From Lactuca virosa (Eukaryota; Streptophyta; Magnoliopsida; Asterales; Asteraceae), in NCBI GenBank assembly GCA_928212115.1, contig CAKMRJ010005634.1, forward strand, positions 256,121,813-256,185,812: a stretch of DNA of 64,000 nt, in the 5' to 3' direction. Each line of letters begins with the position of its first letter. Position 1 is the stretch's first letter. The notes under the pieces are model-generated. The model searched no databases. It was given only the letters and a program-made list of their open reading frames with translations, and had not been told where the DNA came from. Positions 44,999 through 55,792 of this stretch are shown piece by piece. Both the position numbers and the translations under genes were made by a program.

Positions 44999-46542
44999 GT
45001 GGTATCAGAGCCTAAGATTGTTTTCTGTATACTTGTTGCAAAACGCTTAAAATCGAAAATTCTGCACTCTGACGACTGGACTTCTGCACTCTGACGACTG
45101 GACTCGCCGAGTGCATGGGGAGGACTCGCCGAGTCCATGAAGAAATTCATCCTACTCGACGAGTAGAATAATGCACTCGGCGAGTAGGAGCGTGTTGGGC
45201 AGTTTTTTTCGAGTTTTGTTGCTGGAAATGGATTAAGATCATTATCCCAATCTGTTTTGGACTTGTAAAATCTGTTTTTCAAAATGATAATGATTATGTT
45301 AACCCATTTCACATGACTTTTATCAATTTTCAAGTATTATATATGTTTATATGATTTTCTTGAAATTGCTTGACATGAATTTGTGTTCATATGAGTTTAG
45401 AAGATCATAGGAATTATGTGTAACCTCCATGTGTGTTTAATTCATGATCTTAATGGCTATGATGGTGTCCATAACTTGTCCTCAAGTTATGGATAACCAA
45501 AAGTCACTTCTTTTAATTATGATTAAAGAACTAAAGAGGTTTCATAAAATGAAGAGTCTTCTTTTTTATGAACCATTAAAACTCATAAGTTACAAATTGA
45601 AGAGATTGAAGAGACTTGGAATAGTTTCAAATCTTGCCCTCAAGTTTTGGAATTTGAAAAGTCTTACACTTTAATACTTTAATTCCAAATTAAACCTTAG
45701 ATTTTTAAAAGTTTTAAAAATCAACACTTATACTATTATTATAATTTTATTATATAGATATGTATAAGAATATGTCATTCTTACCGTTAGTAGGCCTCAT
45801 TCACGAAGCCGGTCTATAAGGGGGGTATAAGGTTGTTGCCTATAAAATGGTGACTTAATGGGTGGTCCACACTCTCACCCACCGCTTCCTTGATCGTGGA
45901 GGGTCGTTAGCCGAACGGGTAGGATACGACTTTAAATAGTCGTTAAAAGTATAATGAATTATAAAGTAACTATACATTATAAATTCCCAATCTTAGTTAC
46001 TTTAGGAAAATGTGAAATTGGTGCGTAGCCCATAAAATTACACTTTGTACCTTACCAAGTCGTTAGTGGAGCGTGTGTGGTTAACCGGCACACTAACATG
46101 GACTAGTAAGGGTGGCAAAGGGTACTTGACCTTATTATAGATCGGTGGAGCGTGTGTGGTTAACCGGCACATCGATTAGGTAATATTGTTGAGGGTACCA
46201 AGTCATTTGTATGGTTATTCACACCTTGTTTGTGATCCTCGGCATCCCAGACAAACTTGAGAGGGCACAATCGAGATTCAAACATGCCATTGAAAAGTTC
46301 AATGTATCTCAAAAGATCTAGGAGTGTCAAAACCAATAAAACCTATAATAAAATATTTCGTTCTTATGGTGGAAATTGGTAAATCGTCATTTACCTACCT
46401 TCAAATATTTTATAGTATGGATTACGGCATCCCTCTCCCTCCAACTATAAATAGTTTGTTGGATCCTAGCCTTAATATTTCATTTGGGTGAATTATTAAG
46501 GATTCCTAATCTAATGAAAACTTGTCTTTTCTTTCCTTTCAG
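44999..46542 (+). other. Element E primer-binding site and leader
   Basis: Primer-binding site GTGGTATCAGAGCCTAAG (44999-45016). A palindrome cluster at 45101-45186 has four ACTCGNCGAGT cores (45102, 45124, 45154, 45175), preceded by a tandem 22-bp duplication (TCTGCACTCTGACGACTGGA). Two GAGCGTGTGTGGTTAACCGG repeats are at 46068 and 46147. It ends TCTTTCCTTTCAG directly before ATG 46543, an excellent 3' splice site. Confidence 0.82.
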
Positions 46543-47410
46543 ATGTCTTCCAACAATGTTTCTGGCTCAAACCCAACAGGCTCCTTTTCCCTTATGAACT
46601 TGTGTGGGTAAGGTCATCTTTGATGGATCCAATTTCAATGAGTGGATCAGAAAAATCAGAATGATTACCCGCTATGAGGACAAAGAATATGTCCTCGATA
46701 GGGAGCTTAAGGTTGTGAATGAAGCCACTGCTACTCCTGAAGAGTTTGCGGAGTTTGTTGCACATGAAAAGGATCTACTAAAGTAGCATGCATCATGAAT
46801 GGCCACCATGACTCCTGAACTTCAAAAATCCTATGAAGATTTCTACCCCTATGAGATGCACCTGGATCTGATGGAAAGGTACCATCAGAGCGCGCGTCAG
46901 GAGAGGTATGAAATCATCTCCTCCATGATAACCGCAAGGATGAAGGATGGTGAACCCATCACCGGTTACTTGCAGAAGATGCAAAGGTTCGTTGACCGGT
47001 TGCTGAAGCTAAATGTGACTTTCCTGAGGAAATGGCGATTGACATCATTCTCTCCATTCCTTACCTCCAAGTTATGATCAGTTTCGTATGACTTATCATA
47101 TGAACAAGGAGGAAGTCCACTTAGCAAACTTCAAGGACTCTTAAGGACAGCTGAAAATGGCTTTAAGGGTAAAGCGGTTGCTACTTCTACTCCTTCAACA
47201 GCCCATGTTCTGGCTATTGGGTAGGGAAAGGGTAAGAAGAGGAAAAGCCCTTCGAAGGGTACCAAGGGTAAGACTCTTGATGGTTCCTCTTCAAGTGGGA
47301 CAAAGAAAGTCCCATTACTCCTTCTTCAAACCCAAAGGAAGCACAGTGCTTCTATTGCCAGGATAAGGGACACTTCAAGCGAAGCTGCCCTAAATATCTG
47401 CAAGATGTAA
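46543..47410 (+). pseudogene. gag: Element E gag
   Basis: Opens MSSNNVSGSNPTGSFSLMNL at 46543, with a stop after LCG. Shifted frames then give VIFDGSNFNEWIRKIRM, MTPELQKSYEDFYPYEMH, ERYEIISSMITARMKDGEP and YLQKMQRFVDRLLKL. An intact zinc knuckle, CFYCQDKGHFKRSC, is at about 47348-47390. At least four one-base frameshifts or stops break it. The N-terminal domain missing in A and F is present here. Confidence 0.83.
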
Positions 47411-48061
47411 AGGATGGGAAGGTTAAACCCACCCATGCAGGTATTTACACAATATTGTCTAATACTCATCTAATGCTAATTCTTGGGTGCTTGATACAGG
47501 TGTGGGTATTCACATCTGTACTGATTTGCAGGCACTAAGAAGAAGTGAGCAAGTGGAGCACGGGAAGATAAACTTAGTCATGGGCAACAGGAAAGCATCA
47601 CTGTTACCAAGATAGGAGTTTATTCTTTATTGCTTAATAATGGGTTAATGTTAGATTTGAATAAGTGTTGTTACTCGCCCCGAAATGGCGAGAAATATTA
47701 TTTCTTTTCATGGCTTGTACAAACAAGGTTTTTTCATTTTCATTTGATATTAAAAATGGTGCTATTAATGTTATTACAATGATGTATTTTTACTTTAAAG
47801 CATTACCTTGGATGGTGTATATGAAGCCGTGAATGTTGTAGACAATCTATGAAATAATGTGATGTGTATTGATTCTTCAGATAGCTTGGATAAAGCATCC
47901 TTGTGGCACTGTCGTCTTGGACATGTTAACAAGAAGCGTATAGGCCAACTCCAAAAGGCTGGAGTCTTGGAATCATTTGACCTCAAGTCAGGTGATAGTT
48001 GCGAGTCTTGTTTTACTTTGGAAAAATGACAAGTCACCCTTCACAGTACTTGTGATAGGGG
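47411..48061 (+). pseudogene. pol: Element E protease and GAG-pre-integrase
   Basis: Protease region reads WVLDTGVGIHIC across a frameshift, then LRRSEQVEHGKINLVMGNRK. The pre-integrase segment at about 47880-48030 reads DKASLWHCRLGHVNKKRIGQ and then CESC. Several indels interrupt it. Confidence 0.75.
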
Positions 48062-48960
48062 TGAAGGTTTGTGGACCTTGTACACACGGATGTGTGTAGG
48101 CCCTTCAGAGTTGCTATAAGGGATGCTAATCGCTATTATGTGACTTTTACTGATGAGTACAGTAGATATGGATATATTTTACTTAATCAACATAAGTCAG
48201 AAACCTTTGAAAAGTTCAAAGAGTTTAAGCAGGAGTGGAGAATCAATTGGGCAGGAACATCAAGATGCTCCGATCCGATCGGGAGGAGAGTATCTTAGCA
48301 TTGAGTTCCTTGACTATCTTAAGGAATGTGGGATTGTCCCACAATTGACACCTCCCAGAACACCACAGGTGAATGGTGTAGCTGAGAGGCGCAATCGAAC
48401 CTTGTTGGATATGGTTCGTTCCATGATGAGTCGAGCTTCGTTACCAATCTCTTTCTGGGGGTATGCCTTAGAGACTGCCGCCCATATCCTTAATCTAGTC
48501 CCTACTAAAAAGGTTGCCAAACACCTCACGAGATGTGGACTGGGAAAGTTCCCATTTGGACCACATCAATTTGGGGTTGTGAAGCTTTCGTGAGGCGTGA
48601 GACAAATGATAAGCTTGAACCTCGAAGTGAGAGGTGTATTTTCATCGGCTACCCACAGAGATCCTTTGGTTACCTCTTCTACAGACCTAGTGATAATGTG
48701 GTCTTTGTAGCAAGAAGAGGAGTCTTTCGTGAGAGAGAATTTCATAAGCCAAGGGGGACAGTGGGAGGCAAATTGACCTTGAAGAGCTTCAAGAGTCAAG
48801 TGGTGAAGCAACCTCAAATGCTATCGACCAACCTGAGGAGGAACACTCCTGTTGATCCGATAGATGAGTCTGTACCCTCCAAGACGTTCCACGGGGGTGA
48901 GGAACACACCTGATTTTATATATGGTTATCACATCACCACTGAAGGTGATACATTTATTA
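48062..48960 (+). pseudogene. pol: Element E integrase
   Basis: LVHTDVCRPF (first Asp), FTDEYSRYGYI, RSGGEYLS-like second catalytic region (altered by a frameshift), and TPQVNGVAERRNRTLLDMV (catalytic Glu). Then come WGCEAFVRRETNDKLEPRSE, FIGYPQRSFGYLFY and GVFREREFHKPRG of the C-terminal linker. Frame changes occur near 48260 and 48530. Confidence 0.82.
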
Positions 48961-49730
48961 GTGATAGTACACTAATAGATTTGGATGAACCTAATAACTA
49001 CAGGGAATCCAGGCAGGCCCTGAGTCTGCTAAATGGAAGGAGGCTATGGACAGCGAGATTCAGTCCATGTATGACAATCAAGTTTGGAACTTGGTTGACA
49101 ATGTACCAGGTCGTAAGACAGTGGGTGCAAATGGATCTTCAAGAAGAAGACCGACATGGATGGGAAGGTACATACTTACAAAGCGACGGTTGCGAAGGGC
49201 TTTACTCAAACTCCGGGAGTTGACTATGATGAGACCTTCTCACCAGTAGCTAAGATTAAGTCTATTAGAGTATTGTTAGCCATAGCTACATTTCATGATT
49301 ATGAATATGGCAAATGGATGTCAAAAACCGCTTTCCTTAATGGAAAGTTGGCTGAGGATGTGTACATGGCTCAACCAGAGGGTTTGTCGATACAAATACC
49401 CTAATAGAGTGTGTAGCTTGATAAATCCATTTATGGATTGAAACAAGCATCTCGCAGATGGAATCTTTGCTTTTGATGAGAAACTCAAAGAGTTTTGGCT
49501 TTTCTAGGAGTGAGGATGAGTCTTGTGTGTATGTCAGGACTAGTGGGAGCATAGTTAGCTTCTTGGTGTTGTATGTGGATGACATACTTCTCATCGGAAA
49601 CGACCGTCCCAACCTTACAGGAGGTAAGTCCTGGCTTCGGAAGTGTTTCGCTATGAAGGACCTTGGGGAAGCTGCCTATAATCCTAGGGATAAGGATATT
49701 GAGAGATAGGAGTAAGACCTAATTGGACTT
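48961..49730 (+). pseudogene. pol: Element E reverse transcriptase
   Basis: Fragments in three frames: MDSEIQSMYDNQVWNLVDNV, then KATVAKGFTQTPGVDYDETF and KTAFLNGKLAEDVYMAQPEG, then ESCVYVRTSGSIVSFLVLYV with the active site YVDDILLIGND and ends in CFAMKDLGEA. The catalytic Asp pair is kept. The damage is mostly single-base indels. Confidence 0.85.
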
Positions 49731-50520
49731 AGTCAGCACTTACTTGGATAAGGTGCTGAAAAGGTTCAGCATGCAAGATTCCAAGAAGGAGAATTACCAA
49801 TCCAGAGTAATGCCAAGCTGAGTAAGACTCAGAGTCCGAGTACAGAGGCTGAGATAGCTGAAATGAGTCATATACCATATGCTTCCGCTGTGGCTCGATC
49901 ATGTATGCTATGACTTGTACTCGCCCTGATGTGGCCTTTTGCTTTGAGCATGGTTAGTAGATATCAAGGGAACCCTGGCAAGGCACACTGGACAGCGGTA
50001 AAGAACATTCTCAGTATCTGCGGAGGACTAAGGATTGGGTCCTTACCCTCGGAGGCAGTGATGACTTGAGAGTGGAAGGTATAGGGATGCTAGCTTCCAG
50101 ACTGATAGGGATAATTTCCGCTCTCAGTCAGGCTGGTCCTTTTATCCTAAATGGAGGGGCAACTTTGGAAAAGTTTCCAAGCAGGAGACAGTAGCTGATT
50201 CTACTTGTGAATCAGAGTACATAGCAAGCAAGTGAAGCAGCTAAGGAGGCGATATGGCGAAAGAACTTCATCGGAGACCTTGGAGTTTGTACCACTATAA
50301 AGGAGCCAATGGAAATTTTCTGTGACAATGCGAAAGTACGGTTGCTTTGGCTAAGGAAACCAGAGATCACGGGAGATCTATGCCATTGACAGAAAATACC
50401 ATTTCATCATACATCGAATAGAAGAAGGACTCCTCGTGGCTAAGATGGTATCATAGATGAGAACCCGGCAGATCCCCTCACGAAAGGGACTGAGCAGGGT
50501 TAAGCATTTACAGCATGCGA
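49731..50520 (+). pseudogene. pol: Element E RT end and RNase H
   Basis: Readable pieces include TCTRPDVAF, a YRDASFQTDRDNFRSQSGW segment, FCDNA-like and KYHFI, and a degenerate ADPLTKG. There is no continuous frame. The order and position fit RNase H. Confidence 0.65.
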
Positions 50521-51416
50521 GGGCAATTGGGGCTGAAGATGATATTAGTTTCATAATTAGATTCCTGAAACATTGTAAAATGTAATTGACATTTGATGAT
50601 AAATTAAAGTTGGTTTTATTTATTTTGCAGTAAGGTGTTACTATCTTGTGTTGATTGTTTACTATGTTTCAATTTGGCATGTTTTTACTTCCAGAAAATT
50701 ATGTTATTATTCAAACCATCCACAGTCAGTCAAACTTTGGAAGTAAGTATGATTTAGACTGTCATGAATTTGGCTGTATGATTTTGTCTAAAAGTGCTTT
50801 GGACAATGCAATGGTTGCTACAACATGTATGAGTACTCATAAGGGCTGAGTATTGGATCCAACCCCGCTCCCGGCATCACTCTTCATGGAATTTATCTCG
50901 AGTGATCGTGAGACGGTAATATCAATAAATCTTCAAACCTAGAGATATGAGTTGATTGACTATGAGTTTGGTTATTCATTGATTGCACGAAAACGCATTG
51001 GTAACCATCGATGTTCGAAAACGTGCCTTTGTGAATAATTCAACAAGTAGTTAGTACAAGCATATAAGTCGAAGTTTATCTGTTCCTTCTAGAAATAGAA
51101 GCGATATCTGGGCCCCTCGATAATTTGGTTTTGACCTATGTACCGGGCCCGGTTAGAACCTAATTGATGTGTTTAATTTAGTTCAATGTCGAAACAAATC
51201 AGAGATCGAGAAACAAATGCTGGACAATAAGTAAGACCATGTTCCATGTGTTTGTCCGGCTGATATCATGAGAACAGAGAATTATATGATCACTTATATT
51301 AAATGGCGTATCATCATCATCTCAGTTCCGAGAGACTTTGAAAGAGCTACGATTGCTAGTCGGATTTTGAAGTCATATTTGCAAATATAGTTATTAGACT
51401 TATCCAAGTGGGAGAC
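50521..51416 (+). other. Element E 3' untranslated region and polypurine tract
   Basis: No ORF is supported. It is shared with A (20325 onward and 37310-37452) and, in reverse, with F (57380-57960). It ends CAAGTGGGAGAC, the polypurine tract, directly before the 3' LTR. Confidence 0.75.
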
Positions 51417-52186
51417 TGTTGGATATAGTGTCTAAGTCCATACTTTATTGGTATGTACTTGACCCGACCCGCATGGTCCATTTGGGTTGCATGGCATTGC
51501 AATACTTGGATAGACTAAATGAGAGAATAAGGCACTTATGATTATTAATATATTATAAGTTCTAATATATTAATAATAGTATTATTTAATTAGTATTGAT
51601 CAAGTATTAATCTAGTATTAATTTGGTGATCAAAGTGAGACTAATTAAATATATAGGGTTGATTAAGACAATCATCAATTCTTTTATGGTGGATTAATGA
51701 TCCATGGTTTATGGGTTTGGTTATAACCATATGGAGCTCCATGGATAGTCCATGGGAGTTACAAACCCATGGGTCATGAGAAATCAAGAGTCATGACAAT
51801 TAAGGGAATTCATGTGTAAACCCTAATTGTGACAACACTATAAAAGGAACCCCATGGCTAGCAAAATGGTGACCTAGTGTTACTAGAGAGGGCATAACCG
51901 ATTTTGAGTGCTAGAAGTATTCTCTCAAGTTATTCAAGTCTTGTGGTGTTGTGTGAAGCATTTGAGGCACACATTTGGGGTGCTAGGCTCACAAAGTCTC
52001 GAAGGAATCCAAGCAACAACAAGGTATGTATTTCTACTAGTTTTATGTTCTATGTAATCCCCATGCCATGCTAGTTAGGAAATAACCTTGAAAAGAAATT
52101 TGCATGTATATAGAGAAAACATAGATTCAAGGTTATTAGTGTTGCATGTACACTTAGGAAGTGTTAGAATGCTCAAAATCCCATCA
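51417..52186 (+). repeat. Element E 3' LTR (770 bp)
   Basis: Partner of 44225-44998, with the same TG/CA ends and TATA at about 51839. It is followed by ATTAG and the resumption of D. Confidence 0.93.
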
Positions 52187-52544
52187 ATTAGGTGACTATA
52201 ACATCGAGGGCACCAAGTACATTCGTATGGTTATTCACACCTTGTTTGTGATCCTCGTATCCCAGTCACAAACTTGAAGGCTATCAGATTTAACATGCCT
52301 TGAAAAGTTCAATGAATCTCAAAGATCTAGAGTTTCAATACATTTAAAACTTAATTACCTTTTGTTTTTCATGGTGGAAATTAATGAATCGTCATTCACT
52401 TACCTTCAAATTATTTGCAATTTAAATTACGGCATCCCTCTTTTAAGTTGTAAATAAGGTTGTTGGATCCTAGCCCTGATTTCTCCTTTGGTTGCTTAAT
52501 TGGGGATTCCTATCTAATCAAACTTTGTCTCTTTTCCTTTTCAG
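52187..52544 (+). other. Element D leader, second part
   Basis: Continues the leader interrupted at 44224. It contains the CACACCTTGTTTGTGATCCTC block shared with A, E and F and ends CTTTTCCTTTTCAG directly before the gag ATG at 52545. Confidence 0.82.
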
Positions 52545-53402
52545 ATGTCGATATCAAACAACGCTCAAGGCTCGAACTCCTTCGGCTCATTGTCACTCAT
52601 GAATTTGTGTGGGAGGGTAATCTTCGACGGGAATAATATTAATGATTAGATCCGCAACATAAGGATGGTTACCAGCTACGAGGAAAAGGAATATGTCATC
52701 GACAAGGAGCTGAAGGAGATAAACTTCGAAACAGCTACTCCCGAGGAGATTGTTGCTTATGAAAACCATGAGCGTGATGCTACGAATGTCCATTGCATCA
52801 TGCTCGCTACCATGACCACAGAACTCCAAAAGTCCTACGAGGACTTCTATCCCTATGAGATGCATCAAGATTTGATGGATAGGTACCATCAAAGCGCGAG
52901 GAAGGAGGGCTACGAGATCATCACTTCGATGATCACTAGCAAGATGAGGAACGGAGAGTCTGTCACTGCTCATCTCCAGAAGATGCAAAGATATGTTGAC
53001 CGCCTGCAAAAGTTAAATGTGGACTTCAATGAGGAGCTGGCGATTGACATAATTCTTCACTCCTTACCTCCTTGCTACAACCAGTTCCGCATGACCTACC
53101 ACATGAACAAAGAGAAGGTCATGTTGAGAAAGCTTCAAGGGTTGTTGAGGACTGCTGAGAGCAACCTCAAGGATAAATCTATTGCATCAACTCCTACTGC
53201 TGCCCCAGTTTTGGTTATTGGGAAATGGAAGGGTAAGAAGAGGAAGGCTCCTTCAAAGACCCACCATAAGGGAAAGTATCGTGATGACACCTCTTCTAGT
53301 GGAACCAAGGCTGGTCCGTTGCAACCCACATCAAGCCCAAAAGGATGCGAGCTATCACTGCCGACGACATAGGGCATTAGAGAACGAAGCTGCCCGAAGT
53401 AC
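52545..53402 (+). pseudogene. gag: Element D gag
   Basis: Opens MSISNNAQGSNSFGSLSLMN. A TAG replaces the Trp codon in the N-D-W-I-R context near 52648. The frame then stays open from 52665 to 53372: ELQKSYEDFYPYEMHQDLMD, ERDATNVHCIMLATM, YVDRLQKLNVDFNEELAIDI and YNQFRMTYHMNKEK. A basic tail (KWKGKKRKAPSKTHHKGKY) precedes a zinc knuckle that is destroyed by a local frameshift and a TGG-to-TAG change. It is the best preserved gag of this family in the window. Confidence 0.85.
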
Positions 53403-53763
53403 TTGCAAGATATCAAGGATGGGAACATCAAGCCGTCCTACGCATGTATTTACACTATTCAATTTAATGATTCATCACATGCTATTTCTTGGGTACTTGG
53501 TACAGGATGTGGTTTTCACATTTGTTCTGATTTGCAGGGCCTAAGAAGAAATAGGGATGTGGAGCATGTGAAGATAAACTTGATCATGGGGAACAGAAGA
53601 TTGTCGTCTGTCACCAAGATTGGAGTTTACTCTTTAGTGCTTAGTAATGGATTAGGACTAGATTTGAATAACTGTTGCTATTCCCCAGAAATGGCAAGAA
53701 GCATCATTTCTTTTCATGGTTTGTATAGACAAGGATTTAGATATTCATTTGATAATAAAAAGG
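53403..53763 (+). pseudogene. pol: Element D protease, cut by the CACTA insertion
   Basis: In frame with gag. It contains WVLGTGCGFHICSDLQGL, in which the catalytic Asp of D-T-G is Gly, then HVKINLIMGNRRLSSVTKIG and CCYSPEMARSIISFHGLY. It ends at FDNKK where the CACTA end begins. The rest of D's pol is not seen and should lie right of the window. Confidence 0.83.
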
Positions 53764-53969
53764 CACTACTAGAAAACAGACCTTTAATGACACGCTTTTT
53801 ACGACACACACTGATTAATGATACGCAAAAGGTTGTGCCCTAAAAATAATGTCAGATCTTTATAAATTTGAAGAATTTAGCACGCAAATTTTTGCGTGCC
53901 CTAAAATTAGTGTCTCACAAAAAAAATATGGAAGGCGCTTATGTTAAAGGTGTGTCGTCTAGAAATGTT

Positions 53970-54700
53970 GCTTTATAATTTCACAAACGCGTTCTTCAGC
54001 AACTAGCACAAGCGAAAAAAGGAAGCAACAAAATTAGAAAACCCGCCTTCCTCCTCCTTGTTTCCCCTCTTTAGCTCTGGGTGTGTTCTTTGACCACAAA
54101 AATCTTCTCTGGTCTTCCTCCGCCTCCCTACATCGAGTGTTGCTTGCTTCTTTCCTCGCACTCCGACGCCGCCACCGATTCTTCCCCTTCCCCGGTCATT
54201 GACATCGATCAAGGCTCACTTACTTCTACCCACTGGAACCACCATATCTCCTACTCGTTGTTAAAATTGTCAGAAAAGCCCCAATTCTGTATTATACTCT
54301 CAAGTCTCAATAGGAATGCAAATCTTGATTCTCGTTCGTTTCTGATTCTCAATTTTGTTCTAAGCAGCTTTCCGTATTGATTAAAATTATAGAAGCCCAA
54401 AAGCGGATACTTGAATTTCTGGAAACATGGGCCAAAACACGAATGTTACGCTCAAAGGCCGAAGCACTGCACTCCAATATGGAATTAGAAAGCATAATTT
54501 TCTTATAGAAAACTACAATCGGACTCGCATCCGGAACCCTCCAATCATTTGCTCGAACAAGATTATGTTCTTCTCTTCAGGTACCCCTATGCTCTTGCTC
54601 GATTTCGTTCTAACCCTTTCTGGTTCTTTATGGTTAGATGCATATCTTCTCATAAAGCGTAGCTTGCGGTTTTGTATTTTGTAATCATTCTATACTAATT
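53970..54700 (+). other. Unrecognised captured sequence in the CACTA element
   Basis: A CT-rich stretch (54040-54200) resembles a 5' untranslated region, and open frames at 54081-54380 and 54427-54684 are of unknown origin. AAAATTATAGAAGCCCAAAA near 54383 reads as a short helical peptide. No family is recognised. It may be promoter or 5' sequence of a captured gene. Confidence 0.35.
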
Positions 54701-54769
54701 TCTTAAAAAAATCATGTGTTACATTCTAGAAATATATAAATGTTTTACATAAAACACTTTCCTATCGTG

Positions 54770-55040
54770 GATGCTCTTGTAACTATGGGAGATCTTGCTA
54801 GAGTGGTAGGAGATTGTTACATTTTTTTTGTTATGTTAAGTGTAAAATGTATGATTTGTTGAGTCTTACTTGTATATGTGTAGGGTTGTTTTGCTATGAG
54901 AGAATATATCCCTGAACTTATGCAAAGAGTTGTCGAAGCTTTATTGGATGGAGCTGCTGCTACTAAACGTGAGGTTGTTGTTGCAACTCTTGGTCAAGTT
55001 GTGCAGAGCACAGGGTATGTATCACATCAGGGAGAATAAA
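54770..55040 (+). pseudogene. TOR: Captured fragment of TOR (target of rapamycin) kinase gene
   Basis: Exon piece 54770-54805 reads DALVTMGDLARV. The piece after an intron (54806-54883, GT...AG) reads GCFAMREYIPEL and then VVEALLDGAAATKREVVVATLGQVVQSTGYV. I recognise this as the HEAT-repeat region of plant TOR, the growth-controlling kinase. The fragment covers only about 60 residues of a protein of about 2,400 and lacks the kinase domain. The intron is retained, so genomic DNA rather than cDNA was captured. After Y-V the TOR match ends. Confidence 0.75.
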
Positions 55041-55059
55041 GCTTCACCGGGGGTAGTAG

Positions 55060-55650
55060 TTTCCCTTTTGGGAAACATACCTAATGGTTTTATAAATTCA
55101 AGTGGTATTCTTTTCATGAGGGTGAATACACAAATCTACCAGATTCTCTTCTCAACTTGTCTAATGAAGATGATATTCTTTTCATGGATGTAGAGGTTGA
55201 AGGATAATATGAAAGATCAATGGATGAAGTTCCTATCAGAAGTTGAATTTATGCAATGTTGATGTAATTCCAGGTGTTCAAGATGATGTGGCATCAACAT
55301 CAGTATCACATATAGAATCTGTTCAGCTTACTGAAGGGCAAATTATTTGCACTTTGAACATGGAAGATCAAGACATACCATGTAATGATGATATCTTTTT
55401 ACTGATTCACCGTTCTACTCCTTTTCCTCCTTGTATTGGACAAGTTGCTACAACCAATTCCATGTGTCCATTATCTCCTTCATCTCATGAGAAAGATGAA
55501 CAGGGGATAATCACAGTAAGTAAAGGGTCAAGTCCTTTGCCTGAATTTGGGTCTGTTTTCAAAAGCGAGCCATCTGAGATTGAATATCGGGCCCCAATTC
55601 CTGTGAAGCCGAATAATCATCTTAGGATTCCTGGTCAACTAGGTTAAATG
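55060..55650 (+). pseudogene. Captured exon fragments, possibly of an FHA-domain (EMB1967/MCRS1-like) gene
   Basis: Pieces read GFINSSGILFHEGEYTNLPD and SLLNLSNEDDILFMDVE (55068-55195), then IICTLNMEDQDIPCNDDIFL and SVFKSEPSEIEYRAPIPVKP (to 55647). The D-S-L-L-N-L...L-F-M-D and C-T-L-N-x-E-D-x-x-I-P-C-N-D-D wording recalls plant FHA-domain proteins related to microspherule protein 1, but this is from memory and uncertain. A stop separates the two pieces. Confidence 0.4.
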
Positions 55651-55792
55651 CATTAAAAACACACCTCTAGAATCACCCCGGAATGGACTGGTGGAGGAAG
55701 GTGGTGGCTAAAGTTGAACTTCAGGTAACATGTACAAATGGTTTGGTTTGATCATTATTTTATTTATTTACTTATTTATTTATTGTGAATAG

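Larger units (their letters stand above)
44225..52186 (+). mobile_element. Element E: Angela/Tork-like Copia retrotransposon
   Basis: Complete element: 774-bp and 770-bp LTRs, primer-binding site, leader, gag, protease, integrase, RT, RNase H and polypurine tract, flanked by the perfect duplication ATTAG (44220-44224 and 52187-52191). D's leader resumes immediately. Gag (PELQKSYEDFYPYEMH), integrase (AERRNRTLLDMVRSMM) and RT (YVDDILLIGND) are Angela/TAR-like within the Tork group. The LTRs differ at only a few substituted bases but at more single-base indels. Confidence 0.9.
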
